Source: Agrostemma githago (Eukaryota > Streptophyta > Magnoliopsida > Caryophyllales > Caryophyllaceae). From it: 64,000 bases of DNA. The notes under the pieces are model-generated. The model ran no database searches and was not told the origin of the DNA. It saw nothing but the letters and a program-made list of their open reading frames with translations. A program made the translations under genes and the position numbers. The DNA lies in assembly GCA_958450325.1 (NCBI GenBank), contig OY288243.1:24334844-24398843 (forward strand), in the 5' to 3' direction. This document shows, piece by piece, positions 23,361 to 34,799 of this stretch (position 1 is its first letter; each line of letters opens with the position of its first letter).

Positions 23361-24832
23361 AGCCCAGGGACAAAGATCCGTCCCAAAGAGTAGTCCAGTG
23401 ATTGTTAAAAACTATCTCGAAGAAATTCAAGGGACAAAGATCCGTCACAAAGAGTAGTCCGAAGATAGTCAGAAACCATCATGAAGAACGTCCAGGGACA
23501 AAGATCCGTCCCAAAGAATAGTCCAGAGATAGTCATAAACTGTATCGAAGAAAGTCAAAGGATAAAGATCCGTCCCAAAGAGTAGTCTGGATATAGTAAG
23601 AACCTATCTCGATGAAAGTCCAAGGAGAAAGATCATAGTCATAAATTATCTCAAACAAAGTCCATGGACAAAGATCTATACCAAAGAGTAGTCAGAGATA
23701 CTCAGAAACTATATCGAAGAAAGTCCAGGGACAAAGATCCGTCCCAAAGAGTAGTCCAGAGATAGTCAGATACTATCTCGAAGAAAGACCAGGGACAAAG
23801 ATCCGTCCCAAAGAGTTGTCCAGAGATAGTTAGAAACTATCTCGAGTAAAGTCCACGGACAAAGATCCGTCCCAAAGAGTTGTCCGGACATTGTCAGAAA
23901 CTATCTCGAAGAAAGTCTAGGGACAAAGATCCGTCCCAAAAAGTAGTCCAGAGATAGTAAAAAAGTATCGCGACGAAAGTCCTGGGACAAAGATTCGTCC
24001 CAAAGAGTAGTCCAGAGATAGTCAGATACTATGTCGAAGGAAGACCAGGGACAAAGATCCGTCCCAAAGAGTTGTCCAGAGATAGTTAGAAACTATCTCG
24101 AATAAAGTCCACGGACAAAGATCCGTCCCAAAGAGTAGTCCGGAGATTGTCAAAAACTATCTCGAAGAAAGTCCAGGGACAAAGATCCGTCCCAAAGAGT
24201 AGTCCGGAGATAGTCAGAAACTATCTCGAAGAAAGTCCATGGACAAAGTTCTGTCGTCCCAAAGAGTAGTCATGAGATAGTCAGAAACTATCTAGAAGAA
24301 AGTCAAGGGACAAAGATCTGTCCCAAAGAGTAGTCCGGAGATAGTCAGAAACTATCTCGAAGAAAGTCCAAGGACAAAGATCATAGTTAGAAACTACCTC
24401 GAAGAAAGTCCACGGACAAAGATCCATCCCAAAGAGTGGTCCGGAGATAGTCAGAAACTATCTCGAAGAAAGTCCAGGGACAAAAATCAATCCCATAGAG
24501 TAGTCCGTAGATGGTCAGAAACTATCTCGAAGAAAGTCTAGGGAGAAAGTTCTGTCCCAAAGATTAGTCTAGAGATAGTCATAAACTATATCGAAGAAAG
24601 TCCTCAGAGAAAGATCCGTCCCAAAGAATAATCCAGAGATGCTGAAAAACTTTCTCGAAGAAAGTCCAGAGACAAAGATCCGTCCAAAAGAGTAGTCCTG
24701 AGATAGTCAGAAACTATCTCGGAGAAAGTCATAGGACAAAGATCCGTCCCAAAGAGTAGTCTGGAGATAGTCAAAAAGTATCTCTAAGAAAGTCCAAGGA
24801 CAAAGATCGTGGTCAGAAACAATCTCGAAGAA
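23361..24832. repeat. HOR-B block 2, 1472 bp
   Basis: Block 2 matches block 1 at an 1831-bp offset for about 840 bp, then switches near 24201. It passes into a segment with a 67-bp CGTCGTCCC-type monomer (near 24247), GATCATAGTTAG and CTGAAAAACTTTCTCG. That second segment recurs near 28366-28920, so block 2 is a mosaic of two modules. Confidence 0.75.
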
Positions 24833-25939
24833 AGTCCAGGGACAAAGATCCGTCCCAAAGAGTAGTCCAGTGATTGTTAAAAACTATCTCGAAGAAATTC
24901 AAGGGACAAAGATCCGTCACAAAGAGTAGTCCGAAGATAGTCAGAAACCATCATGAAGAACGTCCAGGGACAAAGATCCGTCCCAAAGAGTAGTCCAGAG
25001 ATAGTCATAAACTGTATCGAAGAAAGTCAAAGGACAAAGATCCGTCCCAAAGAGTAGTCTGGATATAGTAAGAACCTATCTCGATGAAAGTCCAAGGAGA
25101 AAGATCATAGTCATAAATTATCTCAAACAAAGTCCATGGACAAAGATCTATACCAAAGAGTAGTCAGAGATACTCAGAAACTATATCGAAGAAAGTCCAG
25201 GGACAAAGATCCGTCCCAAAGAGTAGTCCAGAGATAGTCAGATACTATCTCGAAGAAAGACCAGGGACAAAGATCCGTCCCAAAGAGTTGTCCAGAGATA
25301 GTTAGAAACTATCTCGAATAAAGTCCACGGACAAAGATCCGTCCCAAAGAGTAGTCCGGACATTGTCAGAAACTATCTCGAAGAAAGTCAAGGGACAAAG
25401 ACCCGTCCCAAAAAGTAGTCCAGAGATAGTAAAAAAGTATCGCGACGAAAGTCCTGGGATAAATATTCGTCCCAAAGAGTAGTCCAGAGATAGTCAGATA
25501 CTATCTCGAAGGAAGACCAGGGACAAAGATCCGTCCCAAAGAGTTGTCCAGAGATAGTTAGAAACTATCTCGAATAAAGTCCACGGACAAAGATCCGTCC
25601 CAAAAAGTAGTCCGGAGATTGTCAAAAACTATCTCGAAGAAAGTCCAGGGACAAAGATCCGTCCCAAAGAGTAGTCCGGAGATAGTCAAAAACTACTTTG
25701 AAGAAAGTTCAGGGACAAAGATTCGTCCCAAAGAGTAGTCCTGAGATAGTCAAACCTTATCTCGAAGAAAGTCCATGGACAAAAATCATAGACAGAAACT
25801 ACCTCCAAGAAAGTCCACGGACAAAGATCCTACCCAAAGAGAAGTACAGAGATAGTCAGAAACTATCTCGAAGAAAGTCCAGGGACAATGATCCGTCCCA
25901 TAGAGTAGTCCAGAGATAGTCAGAAACTATCTCGAAGAA
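24833..25939. repeat. HOR-B block 3, 1107 bp
   Basis: Block 3 is a close copy of the first about 1.1 kb of block 1, including the ACCATCATG monomer, the CGCGACGAAAG monomer and the CTACTTTGAAG monomer at 25694. It ends where the GTGATTGTT monomer restarts. Small differences from block 1 include CAGAAACC against CATAAACC near 24943. Confidence 0.8.
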
Positions 25940-28900
25940 AGTCCAGGGACAAAGATCCGTCCCAAAGAGTAGTCCAGTGATTGTTAAAAACTATCTCGAA
26001 GAAATTCAAGGGACAAAGATCCGTCACAAAGAGTAGTCCGAAGATAGTCAGAAACCATCATGAAGAACGTCCAGGGACAAAGATCCGTCCCAAAGAATAG
26101 TCCAGAGATAGTCATAAACTGTATCGAAGAAAGTCAAAGGACAAAGATCCGTCCCAAAGAGTAGTCTGGATATAGTAAGAACCTATCTCGATGAAAGTCC
26201 AAGGAGAAAGATCATAGTCATAAATTATCTCAAACAAAGTCCATGGACAAAGATCTATACCAAAGAGTAGTCAGAGATACTCAGAAACTATATCGAAGAA
26301 AGTCCAGGGACAAAGATCCGTCCCCAAGAGTAGTCCAGAGATAGTCAGATACTATCTCGAAGAAAGACCAGGGACAAAGATCCGTCCCAAAGAATTGTCC
26401 AGAGATAGTTAGAAACTATCTCGAATAAAGTCCACGGACAAAGATCCGTCCCAAAGAGTAGTCCGGACATTGTCAGAAACTATCTCGAAGAAAGTCAAGG
26501 GACAAAGACCCGTCCCAAAGAGTAGTCCGGATATAGTCAAAGACTATCTCGAAGAACGTCCAGGGACAAAGATCCGTCCCAAAGAGTAGTCCTGAGATAG
26601 TCAAACCTTATCTCGAAGAAAGTCCATGGACAAAGATCATAGACAGAAACTACCTCCAAGAAAGTCCACGGACAAAGATCCTACCCAAAGAGAAGTACAG
26701 AGATAGTCAGAAACTATCTCGAAGAAAGTCCAGGGACAATGATCCGTCCCATAGAGTAGTCCAGAGATAGTCAGAAACTATCTCGAAGAAAGTCCAGGGA
26801 CAAAGATCCGTCCCAAAGAGTAGTCCAGAGATAGTCATAAACTATCTCGAAGAAAGTCCTCGGAGAAAGATCCGTCCCAAAGAGTAGTCTAGAGATAGTC
26901 ATAAATTATCTCGAAGAAAGTCCTCGGAGATAGATCCGTCCCAAAGAGTAGTCCGGAGATTGTCAGAAACTATATCGAAGAAAGTCCAGAGACAAAGATC
27001 CGTCCCAAAGAGTAGTCCGGAGATAGTCAAAAACTACCTCGAAGAAAGTTCAGGGACAAAGATTCGTCCCAAAGAGTAGTCCGGACATTGTTAGAAACTA
27101 TCTCGAAGAAAGTCAAGGGACAAAGATCCGTCCCAAAAAGTAGTCCAGAGATAGTAAAAAAGTATCGCGACGAAATTCCTGGGACAAAGATTCGTCCCAA
27201 AGAGTAGTCCAGAGATAGTCAGATACTATCTCGAAGGAAGACCAGGGACAAAGATCCGTCCCAAAGAGTTGTCCAGAGATAGTTAGAAACTATCTCGAAT
27301 AAAGTCCACGGACAAAGATCCGTCCCAAAGAGTAGTCCGGAGATTGTCAAAAACTATCTCGAAGAAAGTCCAGGGACAAAGATCCGTCCCAAAGAGTAGT
27401 CCGGAGATAGTCAAAAACTACTTTGAAGAAAGTTCAGGGACAAAGATTCGTCCCAAAGAGTAGTCCTGAGATAGTCAAACCTTATCTCGAAGAAAGTCCA
27501 TGGACAAAGATCCTACCCAAAGAGAAGTACAGAGATAGTCAGAAACTATCTCGAAGAAAGTCCAGGGACAATGATCCGTCCCATAGAGTAGTCCAGAGAT
27601 AGTCTGAAACTATCTCGAAGAAAGTCCAGGGACAAAGATCCGTCCCAAAGAGTAGTCCAGAGATAGTCATAAACTATCTCGAAGAAAGTCCTCGGAGAAA
27701 GATCCGTCCCAAAGAGTAGTCTAGAGATAGTCATAAATTATCTCGAAGAAAGTCCTCGGAGATAGATCCGTCCCAAAGAGTAGTACGGAGATTGTCAGAA
27801 ACTATATCGAAGAAAGTCCAGAGACAAAGATCCATCCCAAAGAGTAGTCCGGAGATAGTCAAAAACTACCTCGAAGAAAGTTCAGGGACAAAGATTCGTC
27901 CCAAAGAGTAGTCCTGAGATAGTCAGAACCTATCTCGAAGAAAGTCCAAGGACAAAGATCATAGACAGAAACTACCTCAAAGAAAGTCCACGAACAAAGA
28001 TCCTACCCAAAGAGAAGAACAGAGATAGTCGGAAACTATCTCGAAGAAAGTCCAGGAACAAAGATCAGTCCCATTGAGTAGTCCAGAGATAGTCCGAAAC
28101 TATCTGGAAGAAAGTCCAGGGACAAAGATCTGTCCGAAAGAGTAGTCCAGAGATAGTCATAAACTATCTCGAAGAAAGTCCATGGAGAAAGATCCGCCTC
28201 AAAGAGTAGTCAAAAGATAGTCGAAAACAATTTCGAAGAAAGTCCAGGGATAAAGATCCGTCCCAAAGAGTAGTCCAGTGATTGTCAGAAACTATCTCGA
28301 ACAAATTCAAGGGACAAAGATCCGTGACAAAGAATAGTCCGAAGATAGTCAGAAACTATCTCGAAGAAAGTCCATGGACAAAGATCTGTCGTCCCAAAGA
28401 GTAGTCATGAGATAGTCAGAAACTATCTCGAAGAAAGTCAAGGGACAAAGATCCGTCCCAAAGAGTAGTCCGGAGATAGTCAGAAACTATCTCGAAGAAA
28501 GTCCAAGGACAAAGATCATAGTTAGAAACTACCTCGAAGAAAGTCCACGGACAAAGATCCATCCCAAAGAGTGGTCCGGAGATAGTCAGAAACTATCTCG
28601 AAGAAAGTCCAGGGACAAAAATCAATCCCAGAGAGTAGTCCATAGATGGTCAGAAACTATCTCGAAGAAAGTCTAGGGAGAAAGTTCTGTCCCAAAGATT
28701 AGTCTAGAGATAGTCATAAACTATATCGAAGAAAGTCCTCAGAGAAAGATCCGTCCCAAAGAATAATCCAGAGATGCTGAAAAACTTTCTCGAAGAAAGT
28801 CCAGAGACAAAGATCCGTCCAAAAGAGTAGTCCTGAGATAGTCAGAAACTATCTCGGAGAAAGTCATGGGACAAAGATCCGTCCCAAAGAGTAGTCTGGT

Positions 28901-29053
28901 GATAGTCAAAAAGTATCTCTAAGAAAGTCCAAGGACAAAGATCCGTCCCAAAGAGTAGTCCTAAGATAGTCAAAAACTATCTCGAAGAAAGTACAGGGAC
29001 AAAGATCTATCCCAAAGAGTAGTCCAGAGATAGTCATAATTTATCTCGAAGAA
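25940..29053. repeat. HOR-B block 4, composite, 3114 bp
   Basis: The block starts as block 3 up to about 26520, then has GGATATAGTCAAAGACTATC and the CTCAAACCTTATCTCG series. It returns to the CGCGACG module near 27160, and near 28245 picks up a region-A-like stretch. That stretch has an AGTCCAGGGATAAAG monomer with GTGATTGTCAG and CGAACAAATTC, resembling M1-M2, followed by a 67-bp monomer near 28386. The 28.4-29.0 kb part recurs 1172 bp downstream. Confidence 0.65.
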
Positions 29054-31310
29054 AGTCCATGGACAAAGATCTGTCCCAAAGAGTATTCCAGTGATTGTTA
29101 AAAACTATCTCGAAGAAATTCAAGGGACAAAGATCCGTCACAAAGAGTAGTCCGAAGATAGTCATAAACTATCTCGAAGAACGTCCAGGGACAAAGATCC
29201 GTCCCAAAGAATAGTCCAGAGATAGTCATAAACAATTTTGAAGAAAGTCAAAGGACAAAGATCCGTCCCAAAGAGTAGTCCGGATATAGTAAGAACCTAT
29301 CTCGAAGAAAGTCCAAGGAGAAAGATCATAGTCATAAATTATCTCAAAAAAAGTCCAGGGACAAAGATCTATACCGAAGAGTAGTCTAGAGATACTCAGA
29401 AACTATATCGAAGAAAGTCCAGGCACAAAGATCCGTCCCAAAGAGTAGTCCAGAGATAGTCAGATACTATCTCGAAGAAAGACCAGGGACAAAGATCCGT
29501 CCCAAAGAGTTGTCCAGAGATAGTTAGAAACTATCTCGAATAAAGTCCACGGACAAAGATCCGTCCCAAAGAGTAGTCCGGACATTGTCAGAAACTATCT
29601 CGAAGAAAGTCAAGGGACAAAGATCCGTCCCAAAGAGTAGTCCGGAGATAGTCAGAAACTATCTCGAAGAAAGTCCAAGGACAAAGATCATAGTTAGAAA
29701 CTACCTTGAAGAAAGTCCACGGACAAAGATCCATCCCAAAGAGTGGTCCGGAGATAGTCAGAAACTATCTCGAAGAAAGTCCAGGGACAAAAATCAATCC
29801 CAGAGAGTAGTCCATAGATGGTCAGAAACTATCTCGAAGAAAGTCTAGGGAGAAAGTTCTGTCCCAAAGATTAGTCTAGAGATAGTCATAAACTATATCG
29901 AAGAAAGTCCTCAGAGAAAGATCCGTCCCAAAGAATAATCCATAGATGCTGAAAAACTTTCTCGAAGAAAGTCCAGAGACAAAGATCCGTCCAAAAGAGT
30001 AGTCCTGAGATAGTCAGAAACTATCTCGGAGAAAGTCATGGGACAAAGATCCGTCCCAAAGAGTAGTCTGGAGATAGTCAAAAAGTATCTCTAAGAAAGT
30101 CCAAGGACAAAGATCCGTCCCAAAGAGTAGTCCTAAGATAGTCAAAAACTATCTCGAAGAAAGTACAGGGACAAAGATCTATCCCAAAGAGTAGTCCAGT
30201 GATTGTTAAAAACTATCTCGAAGAAATTCAAGGGACAAAGATCCGTCCCAAAGAGTAGTCCTAAGATAGTCAAAAACTATCTCGAAGAAAGTCCATGGAC
30301 AAAGATCTGTCCCAAAGAGTATTCCAGTGATTGTTAAAAACTATCTCGAAGAAATTCAAGGGACAAAGATCCGTCACAAAGAGTAGTCCGAAGATAGTCA
30401 TAAACTATCTCGAAGAACGTCCAGGGACAAAGATCCGTCCCAAAGAATAGTCCAGAGATAGTCATAAACAATTTTGAAGAAAGTCAAAGGACAAAGATCC
30501 GTTACAAAGAGTAGTCCGGATATAGTAAGAACCTATCTCGAAGAAAGTCCAAGGAGAAAGATCATAGTCATAAATTATCTCAAAAAAAGTCCAGGGACAA
30601 AGATCTATACCGAAGAGTAGTCTAGAGATACTCAGAAACTATATCGAAGAAAGTCCAGGCACAAAGATCCGTCCCAAAGAGTAGTCCAGAGATAGTCAGA
30701 TACTATCTCGAAGAAAGACCAGGGACAAAGATCCGTCCCAAAGAGTTGTCCAGAGATAGTTAGAAACTATCTCGAATAAAGTCCACGGACAAAGATCCGT
30801 CCCAAAGAGTAGTCCGGACATTGTCAGAAACTATCTCGAAGAAAGTCAAGGGACAAAGATCCGTCCCAAAGAGTAGTCTAGAGATAGTCAAAAAGTATCT
30901 CAACGAAAGTCCAGGGACAAAGATCCGTCCCAAAGAGTAGTCCAGAGATAGTTATAAACTATCTCGAATAAAGTCCACGGACAAAGATCCGTCCCAAAGA
31001 GTAGTCCGGAGATTGTCAGAAACTATCTCGAAGAAAGTACAAGGACAAAGATCCGTCCCAAAGAGTAGTTCGAAGATAGTCCAAAACTACCTCGAATAAT
31101 GTTCAGGGACAAAGATTCGTCCTAAAGAGCAGTCCTGAGATAGTCAGAACCTATCTCGAAGAAAGTCCAAGGACAAAGATCATAGACAGAAACTACCTCG
31201 AAGAAAGTCCAGGGACAAAGATCCGTCCCATAGAGTAGTCCAGAGATAGTCACAAACTATCTCGAAGAAAGTCAAGAGACAAAGATCCGTCCCAAAGAGT
31301 AGTCCAGAGA
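29054..31310. repeat. HOR-B blocks 5 and 6: tandem pair with 1236-bp offset
   Basis: Block 5 starts at 29054 and block 6 at 30290, both with GAGTATTCCAGTGATTG. The rare monomer with AACAATTTTGAAG lies at 29221 and again at 30457. Just before block 6 there is an extra partial restart at 30162 (AGTACAGGGAC). Block 6 fades into related but non-identical monomers by about 31.0 kb. Confidence 0.72.
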
Positions 31311-33530
31311 TAGTCATAAACTATCACGAAGAAAGTCCTCGGAAAAAGATCCGTCCCAAAGTGTAGTCTAGAGATCGTCAAAAACTAACTCGAAGAAAGT
31401 CCAGGGACAAAGATCCGTCCTAACGAGTAGTCCAGTGATTGTTAGAAACTATCTCGAAAAAATTTAAGGGACAAAGATCCGTCACAAAGAGTAGTCCGAA
31501 GATAGTCAGAAAATATCTCGATGAAAGTCCAAGGATAAAGATCAATCCCAAAGAATGGTCCAGAGATAGTCAGAAACTATCTCGAAGAAAGTCCAGGGAC
31601 AAAGATCCGTCCCAAAGAGTAGTCTACAGATAGTCATAAACTATCTCGAAGAAAGTCCTCAGAGAAAGATCCGTCCCAAAGAATAATCCAGAGATGCTCA
31701 AAAACTATCTCGAAGAAAGTCCAGATACAAAGATCCGTCCCAGAGAGTAGTCCTGAGATAGTCAGAATCTATCTCGGAGAAAGTCATGGGACAAAAATCC
31801 GTCCCAAAGAGTAGCATGGAGATAGTCAGAAACTATCTCGAAGAAAGTCCAAGGACAAAGATCGTAGTCAGAAACTATCTCAAAGAAAGTCCACGGACAA
31901 AGATCCTACCCAAAGAGTAGTCAAGAGATAGTCAGAAACTATCTCGAAGAAAGTCCAGGGACAAAGATCCGTCCCAAAGAGTAGTCCAGAGATAGTCATA
32001 AACTATCTCGAAAAAAGTCCATGGATAAAGATCCGTTCGAAAGAGTAGTCCAGTGATTGTTTAAAACTATCTCGAAGAAATTCATGGGACAAAGATCCGA
32101 CACAAAGAGTAGTCCGAAGATAGTCAGAAACTATCTCGAAATTCATGGGACAAAGATCCGTCACAAAGAGTAGTCCTGAGATAGTCAGAAACTATCTTGG
32201 AGAAAGTCATGGGACAAAGATCCGTCCCAAAGAGTAGTCTGGAGATAGTCAGAAACTATACCGAAGAAAGTCCAAGGACAAAGATCGTAGTCAGAAACTA
32301 TCTCGAAGAAAGTCCACGGACAAAGATCCATCCCAAAGACTAGTCCAAAGATAATCAGAAACTATCACGAAGAAAGTCCTCGGAGAAAGATCCGTCCCAA
32401 AGAGTAGTCCAGAGATAGTCAAAAACTAACTCGAAGAAAGTCCAGGGACAAAGATCCGTCCTAAAGAGTAGTCCAGTGATTGTTAGAAACTATCTCAAAA
32501 AAATTTAAGAGCCAAAGATCCGTCACAAAGAGTAGTCCGAAGATAGTCAGAAACTATTTCGATGAAAGTCCATGGATAAAGATCAATCCCAAAGAATGGT
32601 CCAGAGATAGTCAGAAACTATCTTGAAGAAAGTCCAGGGACAAAGATCCGTCCCAAAGAGTAGTCTACAGATAGTCATAAACTATCTCGAAATAAGTCCT
32701 CAGAGAAAGATCCGTCCCAAAGAATAATCCAGAGATACTCAAAAACTATCTCGAAGAAAGTCCAGATGCAAAGATCCGTTCCAAAGAGTAGTCCTGAGAT
32801 AGTCAGAATCTATCTCGGAGAAAGTCATGGGACAAAGATTCGTCCCAAAGAGTAGCATGGAGATAGTCAGAAACTATCTCGAAGAAAGTCCAAGGACAAA
32901 GATCGTAGTCAGAAACTATCTCAAAGAAAGTCCACGGACAAAGATCCTACCCAAAGAGTAGTCAAGATATAGTCAGAAACTATCTCGCAGAAAGTCCAGG
33001 GACAAAGATCCGTCCCATAGAGTAGGCCAGAGATAGTCAGAAACTATCTCGAAGAAAGTCCAGGTACAAAGATCCGTCCCAAAGAGTAGTCCAGAGATAG
33101 TCATAAACTATCTCGAAAAAAGTCCATGGATAAAGATCCGTCCGAAAGAGTAGTCCAGTGATTGTTTAAAACTATCTCGAAGAAATTCATGGGACAAAGA
33201 TCCGTCACAAAGAGTAGTCCGAAGATAGTCAGAAACTATCTCGAAGAAAGTCCCAGGACAAAGATCATAGTCATAAATTATCTCAAAGAAAGTCCAGGGA
33301 CAAAGATCTATACCAAAGAATAGTCTAGAGATAGTCAGAAACTATATCGAAGAAAGTCCAGGGTCAAAGATCCGTCCCAAAGAGTAGTCCAGAGATAGGC
33401 AGATACTATTTCGAAGAAAGACCAGCGACAAAGATCCGTCCCAAAGAGTTGTCCAGAAATAGTTAGAAACTATCTCGAATAAAGTCCACGGACAAAGATC
33501 CGTCCCAAAGAGTAGTCCGGAGATAGTCAT
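31311..33530. repeat. Tandem pair with 1041-bp offset and B-type tail
   Basis: Copy 1 starts about 31311 and copy 2 about 32352, at CTATCACGAAGAAAGTCC. Matching landmarks 1041 bp apart are GTGATTGTTAG at 31433/32474 and AGTAGCATGG at 31810/32851. After about 33000 the offset becomes 1105, showing one extra 64-bp monomer (with GTAGGCCAGAG) in copy 2. Near 32140 and 33605 a 3-bp loss turns CTCGAAGAAATTC into CTCGAAATTC. Confidence 0.72.
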
Positions 33531-34799
33531 AAACTATCTCGAAGAAAGTCCATGGACAAAGATCCGTCCGAAAGAGTAGTCCAGTGATTGTTAAAAACTA
33601 TCTCGAAATTCATGGGACAAAGATTCGTCACAAAGAGTAGTCCTGAGATAGTCAGAAACTATCTTGGAGAAAGTCATGGGACAAAGATCCGTCCCAAAGA
33701 GTAGTCTGGAGATAGTCAGAAACTATCTCGAAGAAAGTCCAAGGACAAAGATCGTAGTCAGAAACTATCTCGAAGAAAGTCCACAGACAAAGATCCATCC
33801 CAAAGACTAGTCCAAAGATAGTCAGAAACTATCTCGAAGAAAGTCAAGGGACAAAGATCCGTCCCATTGAGTAGTACAGAGATAGTCAGAAACTATCTCG
33901 AAGAAAGTCCAGGGACAAAGATCCGTCCCAAAGAGTAGTCCAGAGATAGTCATAAACTATCTCGAAGAAAGTCCACGGAGAAAGATCCGTCCCAAAGAGT
34001 AGTCCAGAGATAGTCGAAAACTATTTCGAAGAAAGTCCAGGGACAAAGATCCGTCCCAAAAAGTAGGCCAGTGATTGTCAGAAACTATCTCGAAGAAATT
34101 CAAGGGACAAAGATCCGTCACAAAGAGTAGTCCGAAGATAGTCAGAAACTATCTCGAAGAAAGTCCAGGGACAAAGATCCGTCCAAAAGAGAAGTCCTAA
34201 GATAGTTATAAACTATCTCGAAGAAAGTCCTCGGAGAAAGATCTATCCCAAAGAGTAGTGCAGAGATAGTCGAAAACTATTTCGAAGAAAGTCTAGGGAC
34301 AAAGATCCGTCCCAAAAAGTAGTCCAGTGATTTTCAGAAACTATCTCGTAGAAATTCAAGGGACAAAGATCCGTCACAAATACTAGTCCGAAGATTGTCA
34401 TAAACAATATCGAAGAACGTCCAGGGACAAAGATCCGTCCCAAAGAATAGTCCAGAGATAGTCATAAACTATATCGAAGAAAGTCAAGGGACAAAGATCC
34501 GTCCCAAAGAGTAGTCCGGATATAGTAAGAACCTATCTAGAAGAAAGTCAAGGGACAAAGATCTGTCCCATTGAATAGTCCAGAGATAGTCAGAAACTAT
34601 CTCAAAGAAAGTCCAGGGACAAAGATCCGTCCCAAAGAGTAGTCCTGAGATAGTCATAAACTATCTCGAAGAAAGTCAAGGGACAAAGATCCGTCCCAAA
34701 GAGTAGTCCGGAGATAGTCAGAAACTATCTCGAAGAAAATCCAAGGACCAAGATCCGTCCCAAAGTATAGTCCAAAGATAGTCAGAAACTATCTCGAAG

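Larger units (their letters stand above)
21530..33530. repeat. Region B: second higher-order repeat family
   Basis: The block-starting monomer here carries GTGATTGTTAAAAAC followed by an ATTCAAGGGAC monomer ending GTCACAAAGAG. It starts at 21530, 23361, 24833, 25940, 29054 and 30290, with related forms at 31398 and 32439. Other markers are ACCATCATGAAGAACG, AGTATCGCGACGAAAG and CTACTTTGAAG. The monomer order differs from region A, although single monomers (M9/M14-like AATAATCCAGAGATGCT, M25/M26-like) are clearly related. The right boundary is gradual and is placed only approximately. Confidence 0.8.
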
